44,122 nucleotides of DNA from contig CANOVJ010000029.1 of assembly GCA_947570615.1 (NCBI GenBank), forward strand, positions 1 through 44,122, given 5' to 3'. Source of the DNA: an uncultured Lachnospiraceae bacterium (lineage in GTDB: Bacteria; Bacillota; Clostridia; Lachnospirales; Lachnospiraceae). Made by a program: the position numbers and the translations under genes. Below, one piece after another: positions 26,835-32,342 of the stretch. A model generated the notes under the pieces. It was not told where the DNA came from, did no database searches, and saw nothing but the letters and a program-made list of their open reading frames with translations. Position 1 is the first letter of the stretch; each line of letters begins with the position of its first letter.

Positions 26835-28364
26835 TCATACTTTCACAGCGTAAGCCCTGACTGGATCTGCCGCCTTCACCGTTCCTCCCGGAATGGTGGT
26901 GGTAAACGGAAATGTCCGGATCTCCATCTCGCAGCCCATTGGAGAAAAGCAAAAGCAGATTTCCTTACTGAAACACGTCTCCGGCCAGAGTGCCGTGACC
27001 GTGAAGCCGTTCTCACCGGAAAAGCAGCCGCTCATCAGCACCTGGTCCGGTACATTTCCGATCACCTCAAGCCGGTTCCCGGCCCTTGTGCCGTCAATGG
27101 CAATCTGCACCTGATGTTCCTTCTGATCCTGCAAAAAGCTCATTCTGACCCCATTTTTGGCAAAATCGAAGGAAAACTCCCTGATTCCTTCGGAAAAATC
27201 TCCTCCTACAAGCTCCTGCGCCATATTCGTCTCGAAGCAGAGCGCGCCCTCCCGGACCTGGTAGCGGATCTGATTATATCGCTCCAGCTCCTCCCGGTAG
27301 AGAGTATAATCGGGATTCTGAATACTCAGATGCCGAAGCCGGTAAGCCAGCGCCGCGCTCTCCTGCGGATTATCCGCAAGCGCAGTGACGTTCACATCCA
27401 CACGCTCCACAAACTCCCAGATGTAATCCAGCGTTTTCTGGATCCCCTCCGCCCCGATGGCTGTCTCATTCACAGAAATAATCATGTCCTGCGCCGGACA
27501 ACAGATGGAAAACTGTCCCATAGCTCCATCCGCCCGGTAAACGCCCTGCGGCTTACACATCCAGATCTGAAAGCCGTAGCCCAGAAAATTGTCCGCAGCC
27601 GGAGGATTCACCAGGATCTCCGTGGAGGAATCATTCTGACAGGAGGTGGCAAGCTTTACATAATCCTCCGCAAGGATCCTCTCTCCCTCCCACATTCCGC
27701 CGTCCAGATACAGCTTCATAAGCCGCAGATTATCCTCTGTGGCAGCAAACAGGCCTCCGCCGCCCACCTCCATACCATCCGGCATATGAAACCATCGAAG
27801 GTTGTCCGCATCAACGCCAATCTTGTCAAACAGCCTCGGCTTCAGATAATCGTGGAGCCCAAGACCGGTCAGCTTCCTGACAACAGCTCCAAGCAACGTG
27901 GAACCCATACTGTTATACATGAACGCAGTCCCCGGTTCATGCACCACCGGTATATGTAAAAAATCTCTGATCCAGTTCTTTGTGGGCGCAGGCATTTTTT
28001 CCATTCCACAGCCCATACACAACACATCCCGCACCCTGAGATGTGTGAGCAAAGGCTCCGGCATATCAGGCGCTTCCTCCGGAAAAATATCGATAATCCG
28101 ATCCTCCAGCTTAAGCAGCCCTTCCGTATATGCGATTCCCACCGCGGTGGCCGCCCATGTTTTGGTAAGCGACTGCAGACCGTGCCGCAGCCCCGGCGCA
28201 TAAGGACTCCACCATCCTTCGGCACAGATTTTGCCGTGGCGCATAATCATGATGCCGTGCATCTGCGTGTGCTCCCTCTCGAGCCGGTCCAGCAGGGCAT
28301 CGATCTCTCTGCTGTCAATCCCCACTTCCTCCGGCGTCACCCGCGCAAATTCTTTTCGTCTCAT
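26835..28364 (-). CDS. Beta-lactamase-family serine hydrolase
   Basis: 509 residues. The N-terminal class C beta-lactamase/esterase domain (about 1-340) has the catalytic SxxK pair Ser65-Lys68 in LQSLTK and the second-motif YNS in FMYNSMGS. No signal peptide is seen. The C-terminal 170 residues are a beta-rich extra domain found in cytosolic members of this family. Relatives include esterases, D-aminopeptidases and carbohydrate esterase-like enzymes. Being first in the run ahead of the sugar importer, removing acyl groups from an imported sugar is one possibility, but no substrate is established. The ATG at 28364 follows GGGAAAATT. Confidence 0.8.
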   Translation of the reverse strand: MRRKEFARVTPEEVGIDSREIDALLDRLEREHTQMHGIMIMRHGKICAEGWWSPYAPGLRHGLQSLTKTWAATAVGIAYTEGLLKLEDRIIDIFPEEAPDMPEPLLTHLRVRDVLCMGCGMEKMPAPTKNWIRDFLHIPVVHEPGTAFMYNSMGSTLLGAVVRKLTGLGLHDYLKPRLFDKIGVDADNLRWFHMPDGMEVGGGGLFAATEDNLRLMKLYLDGGMWEGERILAEDYVKLATSCQNDSSTEILVNPPAADNFLGYGFQIWMCKPQGVYRADGAMGQFSICCPAQDMIISVNETAIGAEGIQKTLDYIWEFVERVDVNVTALADNPQESAALAYRLRHLSIQNPDYTLYREELERYNQIRYQVREGALCFETNMAQELVGGDFSEGIREFSFDFAKNGVRMSFLQDQKEHQVQIAIDGTRAGNRLEVIGNVPDQVLMSGCFSGENGFTVTALWPETCFSKEICFCFSPMGCEMEIRTFPFTTTIPGGTVKAADPVRAYAVKV

Positions 28365-28464
28365 AATTTTCCCATTTCTGCGCAGCCCTCTGCACATGTA
28401 AGGTTTTAACGCTTCCCTTTATCTTCTCGAACTTATGTTTTGATTTTTCGTTATCTCTAAGTCA

Positions 28465-28493
28465 ATACTAATACTTCTTTTTAAATATGTCAA
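28465..28493 (-). promoter_or_regulatory. Probable promoter of the sugar utilisation operon
   Basis: On the minus strand TTGACA (28493-28488), 17 bp and TAGTAT (28470-28465). The -35 is perfect and the -10 has four of six matches. It lies about 100 bp upstream of the serine hydrolase ATG. No catabolite-response or LacI-type palindrome was recognised next to it. Confidence 0.5.
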
Positions 28494-28648
28494 CTGGTTA
28501 ATATACATTTTGTTATAGATAAATTACCTTTTTCCTCACTGACTATTAATATCCTACAATTTATGACTGGATTTTTATCTGTAACATCATTAAAAGTCCA
28601 TTTTTCACGCTTTCTGGCATGAATGTTTTATCTTTATCTGGTTGTTCC

Positions 28649-28670
28649 ATATGTCAACCCATTGACATAT
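28649..28670. repeat. 9-bp inverted repeat, possible operator
   Basis: ATATGTCAA and TTGACATAT flank CCCA. Each arm contains TTGACA. It lies between the flagellin terminator and the sugar operon promoter. A regulator site or a weak plus-strand terminator (TTTT follows on the plus strand) are both possible. Confidence 0.4.
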
Positions 28671-28730
28671 TTTTCGCTTCAAAAACTCCTGCCCTGCGCC
28701 CCTGCTCTCAGTTTCTTTATAAATTCAATA

Positions 28731-28755
28731 AGGCGCTCACCTTTCGTGAGCGCCT
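28731..28755 (-). terminator. Flagellin terminator
   Basis: A perfect 10-bp stem AGGCGCTCAC/GTGAGCGCCT with a 5-nt loop, about 48 bp past the flagellin stop. The tail is AU-rich (TTATTGAATTT) rather than a pure U-run. Confidence 0.65.
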
Positions 28756-28802
28756 CCGATGCCTGCAAAATAAGTATTCTTTTTTTGAAACTCGTTCTGT
28801 TA

Positions 28803-30431
28803 TTATCCAAGTAAGGACAGAACGCCCTGGTTGGACTGATTCGCCTGTGCGAGCATAGCCTGGCCGGCCTGTGCAAGGATATTGTTGTTGGAGTATTTTA
28901 CCATCTCGGTGGCCATGTCCGTATCGCGGATCTGGGACTCTGCGGCGGTGGTGTTCTCCACAATATTGTCCAGGTTGTTGATGGTGTGCTCCAGGCGGTT
29001 CTGGACCGCGCCCAGATCGGAACGCTGCTGGGATACCTTCTTGATTGCGCCCTTGAGGGTCTCGATGGTCTCTCTTGCGCTGTCCTGTGTGGTAACGCCC
29101 GTCTCCTTGAGAACGTCAACCCCGATTCCTGCCGCGCTCATGGCCTCGATCTCCACACTGATGGTGTTGCGCAGGTCGCCCTCTGCTCCTACATGCAGTC
29201 TGAACTCCAGCATGGGACCTGCCGCCCCGGCTTCGGGCTTAAAATCGAAGTATTTGCCGATCTGCTCGGCGCCGATCTCTACCACAGTGCCGGTTCCGTC
29301 ATCCAGGAAAAGCCCTCCCTTGTATACGCCAAACTCATCGAAATAGGTAGATACCGTATCGTCTGTCAGAGCCGGGCCGGTAGCGGAGCCTGCCAGAATG
29401 GGGGTTCCCTTCGCCTCGAAATAGGTTCCCAGGTCAGCTTCCGCAATCTGCTGCGCGCCGGTCTGAGGAGTCTGAGCCCCATGAGGCGTATTGACGTCCG
29501 CGGCAACCTTATACAGCATCGCGCCGTCCTTGTACTTTAAGTTTCCATCGGCATCCAATTCCACGTACTTGTCGAGGGTGCCGGTGGTTGCAGTGGTCGC
29601 GGCGGTCCCCGTAACTACAGCTACACCAGTGGAAGTCGTTCCAGCACCGACATTCGCAGCAGCCAGATTAGCGGCCGTTACAAAGGTGAGGCCCGCTTTT
29701 GCAGTGACAGTCCCGTCATCCGCCACATCAAAATAGGTGGCAAGATTTGCTGCTGTTACCTCCACATGGTCGGTTGCTGATGTGCCGCCGCCTGAAGGGC
29801 TCACACATAATACATTTGTCCCAAGCGCAGTCGCATCCAGCGCCATGGATGCCGCTGTGGCTCCACTGGTAGCCGTAACCGCGTCCGTCTCGCCGGCCCC
29901 GTACACAGCCGCCGCGCCGGCCTTAAGCCCAATCGTCATCTCTCCCAGCTTCTTCGCCGCGTCATTCATGGTGACGGTCTGTTTAACGGCCGGAGCGTCT
30001 GCCGCGGCGTCGTTTCCGCCCTTGAGCAGATACAGCTCGTTGAACTTGGTGGTCTCGGCCACACGGTCGATCTCGTCGATCAGGGCATTGACCTCGCTCT
30101 GGATGTACTCGCGCTCCTCCGAGGAATTCGTTCCGTTGGCCGCCTTGGTTGCCAGCTCGTTCATTCTCTGGAGCATGTCGTGTACTTCGGTGAGAGCGCC
30201 CTCCGCCGTCTGTACCGCGCTGATCCCGTCCTGCGCATTCAGGGAAGCCTGCGTGAGACCTCTGATCTGCCTTCTCATCTTCTCGCTGATGGCCAGACCC
30301 GCCGCATCATCCGCCGCACGGTTGATCTTATAACCGGATGATAATTTCTCGGTGGACTTTGCCTGTGACTTTGTGGTCAGACCGAGCATTCTGTTCGAGT
30401 TCATTGCCGTTAAATTGTGTTGTACTACCAT
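28803..30431 (-). CDS. fliC: Flagellin
   Basis: 542 residues. The conserved D0/D1 N-terminal part (about 1-165) includes MVVQHNLTAMNSNRMLGL and INRAADDAAGLAISEKMR. The D0/D1 C-terminal part (about 445-542) ends QANQSNQGVLSLLG. These polymerise as the filament core. The middle (about 170-440) is an Ala/Thr/Gly/Val-rich, lysine-poor surface domain, unlike the ends. There is no signal peptide, as expected for the flagellar type III exporter. The ATG follows AAGGAGG. csrA lies 114 bp upstream on the same strand, and no sigma-28 promoter is seen between them, so fliC should depend on a promoter ahead of csrA. The leader carries a CsrA-like hairpin. The only sigma-28 promoter nearby is in the invertible segment, pointing away. 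Confidence 0.96.
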   Translation of the reverse strand: MVVQHNLTAMNSNRMLGLTTKSQAKSTEKLSSGYKINRAADDAAGLAISEKMRRQIRGLTQASLNAQDGISAVQTAEGALTEVHDMLQRMNELATKAANGTNSSEEREYIQSEVNALIDEIDRVAETTKFNELYLLKGGNDAAADAPAVKQTVTMNDAAKKLGEMTIGLKAGAAAVYGAGETDAVTATSGATAASMALDATALGTNVLCVSPSGGGTSATDHVEVTAANLATYFDVADDGTVTAKAGLTFVTAANLAAANVGAGTTSTGVAVVTGTAATTATTGTLDKYVELDADGNLKYKDGAMLYKVAADVNTPHGAQTPQTGAQQIAEADLGTYFEAKGTPILAGSATGPALTDDTVSTYFDEFGVYKGGLFLDDGTGTVVEIGAEQIGKYFDFKPEAGAAGPMLEFRLHVGAEGDLRNTISVEIEAMSAAGIGVDVLKETGVTTQDSARETIETLKGAIKKVSQQRSDLGAVQNRLEHTINNLDNIVENTTAAESQIRDTDMATEMVKYSNNNILAQAGQAMLAQANQSNQGVLSLLG

Positions 30432-30438
30432 AATTTTA

Positions 30439-30475
30439 CCTCCTTGGCTGTACCGAATGTAAATCCGTTTACATT
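30439..30475 (-). promoter_or_regulatory. Candidate CsrA-binding leader of flagellin mRNA
   Basis: On the minus strand AATGTAAA-CGGA-TTTACATT is a perfect 8-bp stem presenting CGGA in a 4-nt loop (30475-30456). The ribosome binding site AAGGAGG (30445-30439) gives a second GGA about 22 nt downstream. A GGA in a hairpin loop plus one at the Shine-Dalgarno is the known layout for CsrA repression of hag in Bacillus subtilis. The csrA gene is immediately upstream, which strengthens the case. Confidence 0.75.
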
Positions 30476-30545
30476 GGTGTGAATTGTTTATGTGCTTTTT
30501 TATAATGACCGGACGGCCCTGGTCCCTTGCCGGACCGACCGGTTA

Positions 30546-30821
30546 CTACCTCTGCGGACAGCGCTTTACCTGCGCCTTTGCTTTTCCGGCTTCCCTCTTC
30601 ACATATCTCTCCGGATGCTCCTGCTGCGCGTAATATCTGGGGAGCTGCGCCCTCTCCTGTTCCGTGGCGTTTTTCTCAAGTACGGTGCTCCTGACGATGT
30701 TCTTATCCCGGGGAGCGTCCACCATGATCCTTAAGTGCTTCCCCGTTCCGCCCAAAAACACCAGCCTGATATCCTCGCCGATCATCAGATATTCTTCCGT
30801 GCTCACTGTCAGTCTTAACAT
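30546..30821 (-). CDS. csrA: CsrA-family translational repressor
   Basis: 91 residues. The MLRLTVSTEEYLMIGEDI opening, then the FLGGTGKHLRIMVDAPRD strand and Arg44 in NIVRSTV match CsrA, a dimeric RNA-binding protein that covers GGA motifs at ribosome binding sites and represses flagellin until FliW removes it. Two unusual features stand out: the usual Arg6 of the LTR stretch is Val, and there is a basic C-terminal extension of about 30 residues (CsrA is commonly 61-75). The ATG at 30821 follows GGGAGG; the frame runs further upstream into the inverted repeat without support. It is upstream of fliC on the same strand and downstream of the left recombination repeat, so both genes would be read by the promoter of the inverted segment. 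Confidence 0.88.
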   Translation of the reverse strand: MLRLTVSTEEYLMIGEDIRLVFLGGTGKHLRIMVDAPRDKNIVRSTVLEKNATEQERAQLPRYYAQQEHPERYVKREAGKAKAQVKRCPQR

Positions 30822-30860
30822 GCCAACCTCCCTGTCTTTCTCAGCAATCCCTGCCTGTTT

Positions 30861-30893
30861 CGAATGCAACACTCTGTTAACAAGTGTTGCATT
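30861..30893 (+). repeat. Left inverted repeat (IR-L) of a predicted invertible segment
   Basis: 33 bp beginning CGAATGCAACAC and ending AGTGTTGCATT, itself nearly palindromic: 10-11-bp arms around a centre containing TGTTAACA. Its reverse complement recurs at 31619-31651 with one mismatch and no gap. Paired arms around a short core are the usual form of a tyrosine-recombinase site. It lies 39 bp upstream of the csrA ATG. Confidence 0.9.
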
Positions 30894-30898
30894 ATAAT
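30893..30898 (+). promoter_or_regulatory. -10 box of the recombinase gene at the repeat edge
   Basis: A perfect TATAAT begins at the last base of IR-L, about 50 bp upstream of the recombinase ATG. Any -35 contact would fall inside the repeat, where no good TTGACA is seen. Because the two repeats are nearly identical, the promoter would keep the same upstream bases in either orientation. Confidence 0.45.
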
Positions 30899-30947
30899 TA
30901 AAACAGCCGCCGGACGCCTGTTTTACACGAAAGGAGCATATTCAAAA

Positions 30948-31532
30948 ATGAGCACAACACAGCCAATCAGAGATTCCGCATTGCTTCATGAGTTCAAGGA
31001 TTTTTATCTGGAAAAGGAGAGAAACATCCGAAACTACGCCCTGTGCATACTGGGGCTGAACACTGCCCTGCGCATCACGGATATTCTGGAATTGAAATGG
31101 GGAGATCTGTATGATTTCAGCAGAAACTGTTTTCTGGAGCATCTGACTGTCACAGAAAAAAAGACCGGGAAGTCGAGCACAATCGCCCTGAACCACTCGG
31201 TCGTTGACACCTTCACCACATACAGAGGGCAGCTTTCGGCGCCTCCCGCCAGGGATACCTGCCTGTTTCCCAGCCGTAAGGGCACAAATCAGCCCTTAAG
31301 CCGCAGCCAGGCCTTCCGGGTTATCAAAAGGGCCGCCCGCTCCGTGGGCCTGTGCCAGCATGTAAGCTGTCATTCCCTGCGCAAGACCTTTGGCTACCAC
31401 GCCTGGCAGCAGGGGACGCCGCCCGCTCTGCTGATGAATATTTATAATCATTCCTCCTACCAGATCACAAAACGGTATCTGGGAATTGAACAGGAGGATC
31501 GGGATAATGTTTTCAAAAATATTTCCTTATAA
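30948..31532 (+). CDS. Small tyrosine recombinase (FimB/FimE-size DNA invertase)
   Basis: 194 residues, essentially only the catalytic domain with no N-terminal SAM-like arm, matching the size of the FimB/FimE phase-variation recombinases. The catalytic set is complete: Arg42 in NTALRITDIL, a beta-hairpin Lys in EKKTGKSS, His142-x-x-Arg145 in CHSLRKTFG, His168 in YNHSSYQ, and the nucleophile Tyr177 in TKRYLGI. It would cut and exchange strands at the flanking 33-bp repeats. The ATG at 30948 follows AAAGGAG; the frame extends upstream through IR-L without support. No terminator follows inside the segment, so in this orientation its message ends at the right repeat, and in the other it could read on into csrA-fliC. 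Confidence 0.93.
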   Translation: MSTTQPIRDSALLHEFKDFYLEKERNIRNYALCILGLNTALRITDILELKWGDLYDFSRNCFLEHLTVTEKKTGKSSTIALNHSVVDTFTTYRGQLSAPPARDTCLFPSRKGTNQPLSRSQAFRVIKRAARSVGLCQHVSCHSLRKTFGYHAWQQGTPPALLMNIYNHSSYQITKRYLGIEQEDRDNVFKNISL

Positions 31533-31573
31533 AAAGGCTCGGAATAAACTTCAAAAAATTTTAAAATCCGCCC

Positions 31574-31600
31574 TAAAGTATTTCCGGCTCAGGCCGATAA
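31574..31600 (+). promoter_or_regulatory. Perfect sigma-28 (FliA/SigD) promoter facing out of the segment
   Basis: TAAA (31574-31577), exactly 15 bp, then GCCGATAA (31593-31600), the full consensus for flagellar sigma-28. The bases after TAAA (GTAT) also approach the extended form TAAAGTTT. Transcription would start near 31607, about 12 bp before IR-R. No plus-strand gene lies downstream; the next gene at 31771 is on the other strand. Inverted, it would read through IR-L into csrA and fliC. Confidence 0.88.
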
Positions 31601-31617
31601 ATATAATAGCAGACGGG

Positions 31618-31660
31618 GAATGCAACACTTGTTAACAGTGTGTTGCATTCGTCTTTTTTT
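31618..31660 (+). terminator. Terminator formed by IR-R plus T7
   Basis: Read on the plus strand, GAATGCAACAC and GTGTTGCATTC form an 11-bp stem, followed after GTC by seven T (31654-31660). It would stop transcripts from the sigma-28 promoter after about 50 nt and also end the recombinase message. IR-L has no T-run on its outer side, so the blocking effect is specific to this side. Confidence 0.75.
31619..31651 (-). repeat. Right inverted repeat (IR-R) of the predicted invertible segment
   Basis: On the minus strand it reads CGAATGCAACAC, one mismatch (A for T), then CTGTTAACAAGTGTTGCATT, the same as IR-L for 32 of 33 bases. Sequence similarity stops sharply at both ends of the repeats. The inverted alignment is gap-free, whereas a direct-repeat alignment needs gaps. 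Confidence 0.9.
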
Positions 31661-31712
31661 ATGCATATTCAGAATAATCGGGCAAAGACAGGCGACAGCG
31701 TGTACCCTGCGC

Positions 31713-31756
31713 ATATGAAAAAGCGCCGGCCACTTACGGTCAGCGCTTTCTCATAT
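31713..31756 (-). terminator. Terminator of the VOC-protein gene
   Basis: ATATGAAAAAGCGC and GCGCTTTCTCATAT pair over 14 bp with one mismatch, loop 16 nt. Minus-strand reading gives GCGCTTTTTCATATG, a stem followed by a T-run. It begins 14 bp past the stop of the minus-strand gene. Confidence 0.7.
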
Positions 31757-31770
31757 ACTTGCCTTTTCCG

Positions 31771-32157
31771 CTAAATTGCAATCCACCAGCATACGCCATA
31801 CCTGTCGATCACGGTGGCGCAGTATTTGCTCCATGGCAGCTCGTGAATCTCCTCCAGAACAACGCCGCCCTCGCGCAAAACGTCAAATGCACGCCGAACG
31901 CGCTCCTCGGTTCCCATCTCAAATACATTAAAGGTCATTGTCTCCCATCTCATTTTGTGGATCATGTCCACATCACAGGGATTTTTCGCCTCCCCTATTG
32001 CAAGAAACCCTTCGCCGTCAACTGACAATTCGCAATGCTCATAGGCAGTCCCGCTGTCATTTCTGATCTCAAAGGTGATCTGCGCGCCAAAGGCCTTACA
32101 ATATGTCTGCGCCGCCTCCATGCTGTTATTTACATAGACCTGCGTATAATTTTTCAT
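31771..32157 (-). CDS. VOC-family (PhnB-like) protein
   Basis: 128 residues of the vicinal oxygen chelate/glyoxalase fold, PhnB-like branch. The start MKNYTQVYVNNSMEAAQTYC, the central FLAIGEAKNP and the end SKYCATVIDRYGVCWWIAI are typical: a pair of beta-alpha-beta-beta-beta units and the DxxGxxW ending. Members include fosfomycin- and bleomycin-resistance proteins and many of unknown function; no substrate can be given. It has its own promoter (32187-32215) and terminator, so it is a single-gene unit. It is the nearest gene to the right of the invertible segment but runs toward it, so the sequenced-orientation promoter cannot express it. Confidence 0.82.
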   Translation of the reverse strand: MKNYTQVYVNNSMEAAQTYCKAFGAQITFEIRNDSGTAYEHCELSVDGEGFLAIGEAKNPCDVDMIHKMRWETMTFNVFEMGTEERVRRAFDVLREGGVVLEEIHELPWSKYCATVIDRYGVCWWIAI

Positions 32158-32186
32158 TGCCGCCTCCCTTTTCGTTTTGATATCTG

Positions 32187-32215
32187 ATTATAAAATATCC
32201 GTCTGTCATTGACAA
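32187..32215 (-). promoter_or_regulatory. Promoter of the VOC-protein gene
   Basis: On the minus strand TTGTCA (32215-32210), 17 bp and a perfect TATAAT (32192-32187). It lies about 30 bp upstream of the VOC ATG, which has GGGAGG as ribosome binding site. Confidence 0.7.
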
Positions 32216-32262
32216 GCGGATCCATACGTGAAAAACCCTTCCTCATTTCCGCCTGCATTGTG

Positions 32263-32291
32263 TTGACCCCGCCGGCCAGGTGTGCTACCAT
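32263..32291 (+). promoter_or_regulatory. Promoter of the GH109-like gene
   Basis: TTGACC (32263-32268), 17 bp, TACCAT (32286-32291). The start would be near 32298, about 45 nt ahead of the ATG at 32343. Confidence 0.5.
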
Positions 32292-32342
32292 CAACGTAAC
32301 AATTTTTTCAGACCGCCTGCGGGCGGCAGAACGGAGGTAAAG

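Larger units (their letters stand above)
28365..28802. other. AT-rich intergenic region between flagellin and sugar operon
   Basis: About 440 bp without a supported gene. It contains the flagellin terminator (28731-28755), a 9-bp inverted repeat (28649-28670) and a probable minus-strand promoter for the serine hydrolase-transporter operon (28465-28493). The AT-richness is high relative to both flanking genes. Confidence 0.6.
30861..31651. mobile_element. Predicted invertible DNA segment (phase switch) carrying recombinase and sigma-28 promoter
   Basis: A 791-bp segment bounded by 33-bp inverted repeats with 32/33 identity. It holds one gene, a 194-residue tyrosine recombinase, and an outward-facing perfect sigma-28 promoter at its right end. 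In the sequenced orientation the promoter points right, away from csrA-fliC, into a terminator formed by the right repeat. Flipping the segment would put the promoter about 85 nt upstream of csrA, reading into csrA and fliC. No target-site duplication or transposase is present, so an inversion switch fits better than a transposon. The switch itself is inferred; the repeats, gene and promoter are seen directly. Confidence 0.85.

Noticed and set aside
30948-31532. Prophage or genomic-island integrase
   Set aside because: The tyrosine recombinase has no tRNA site, no excisionase, no phage genes and no N-terminal arm domain. The tight 33-bp inverted repeats on both sides fit an inversion system instead.
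30861-31651. Small transposon with terminal inverted repeats
   Set aside because: No target-site duplication flanks the repeats, each repeat is itself a paired-arm site, and the enzyme is a tyrosine recombinase rather than a DDE transposase. A promoter placed to serve the neighbours argues for a switch.
31574-31760. Sigma-28 promoter as the normal promoter of the VOC gene or of an unseen plus-strand gene
   Set aside because: The VOC gene is on the opposite strand with its own promoter at 32187-32215, and no plus-strand frame with a ribosome binding site follows the promoter before the converging terminator.
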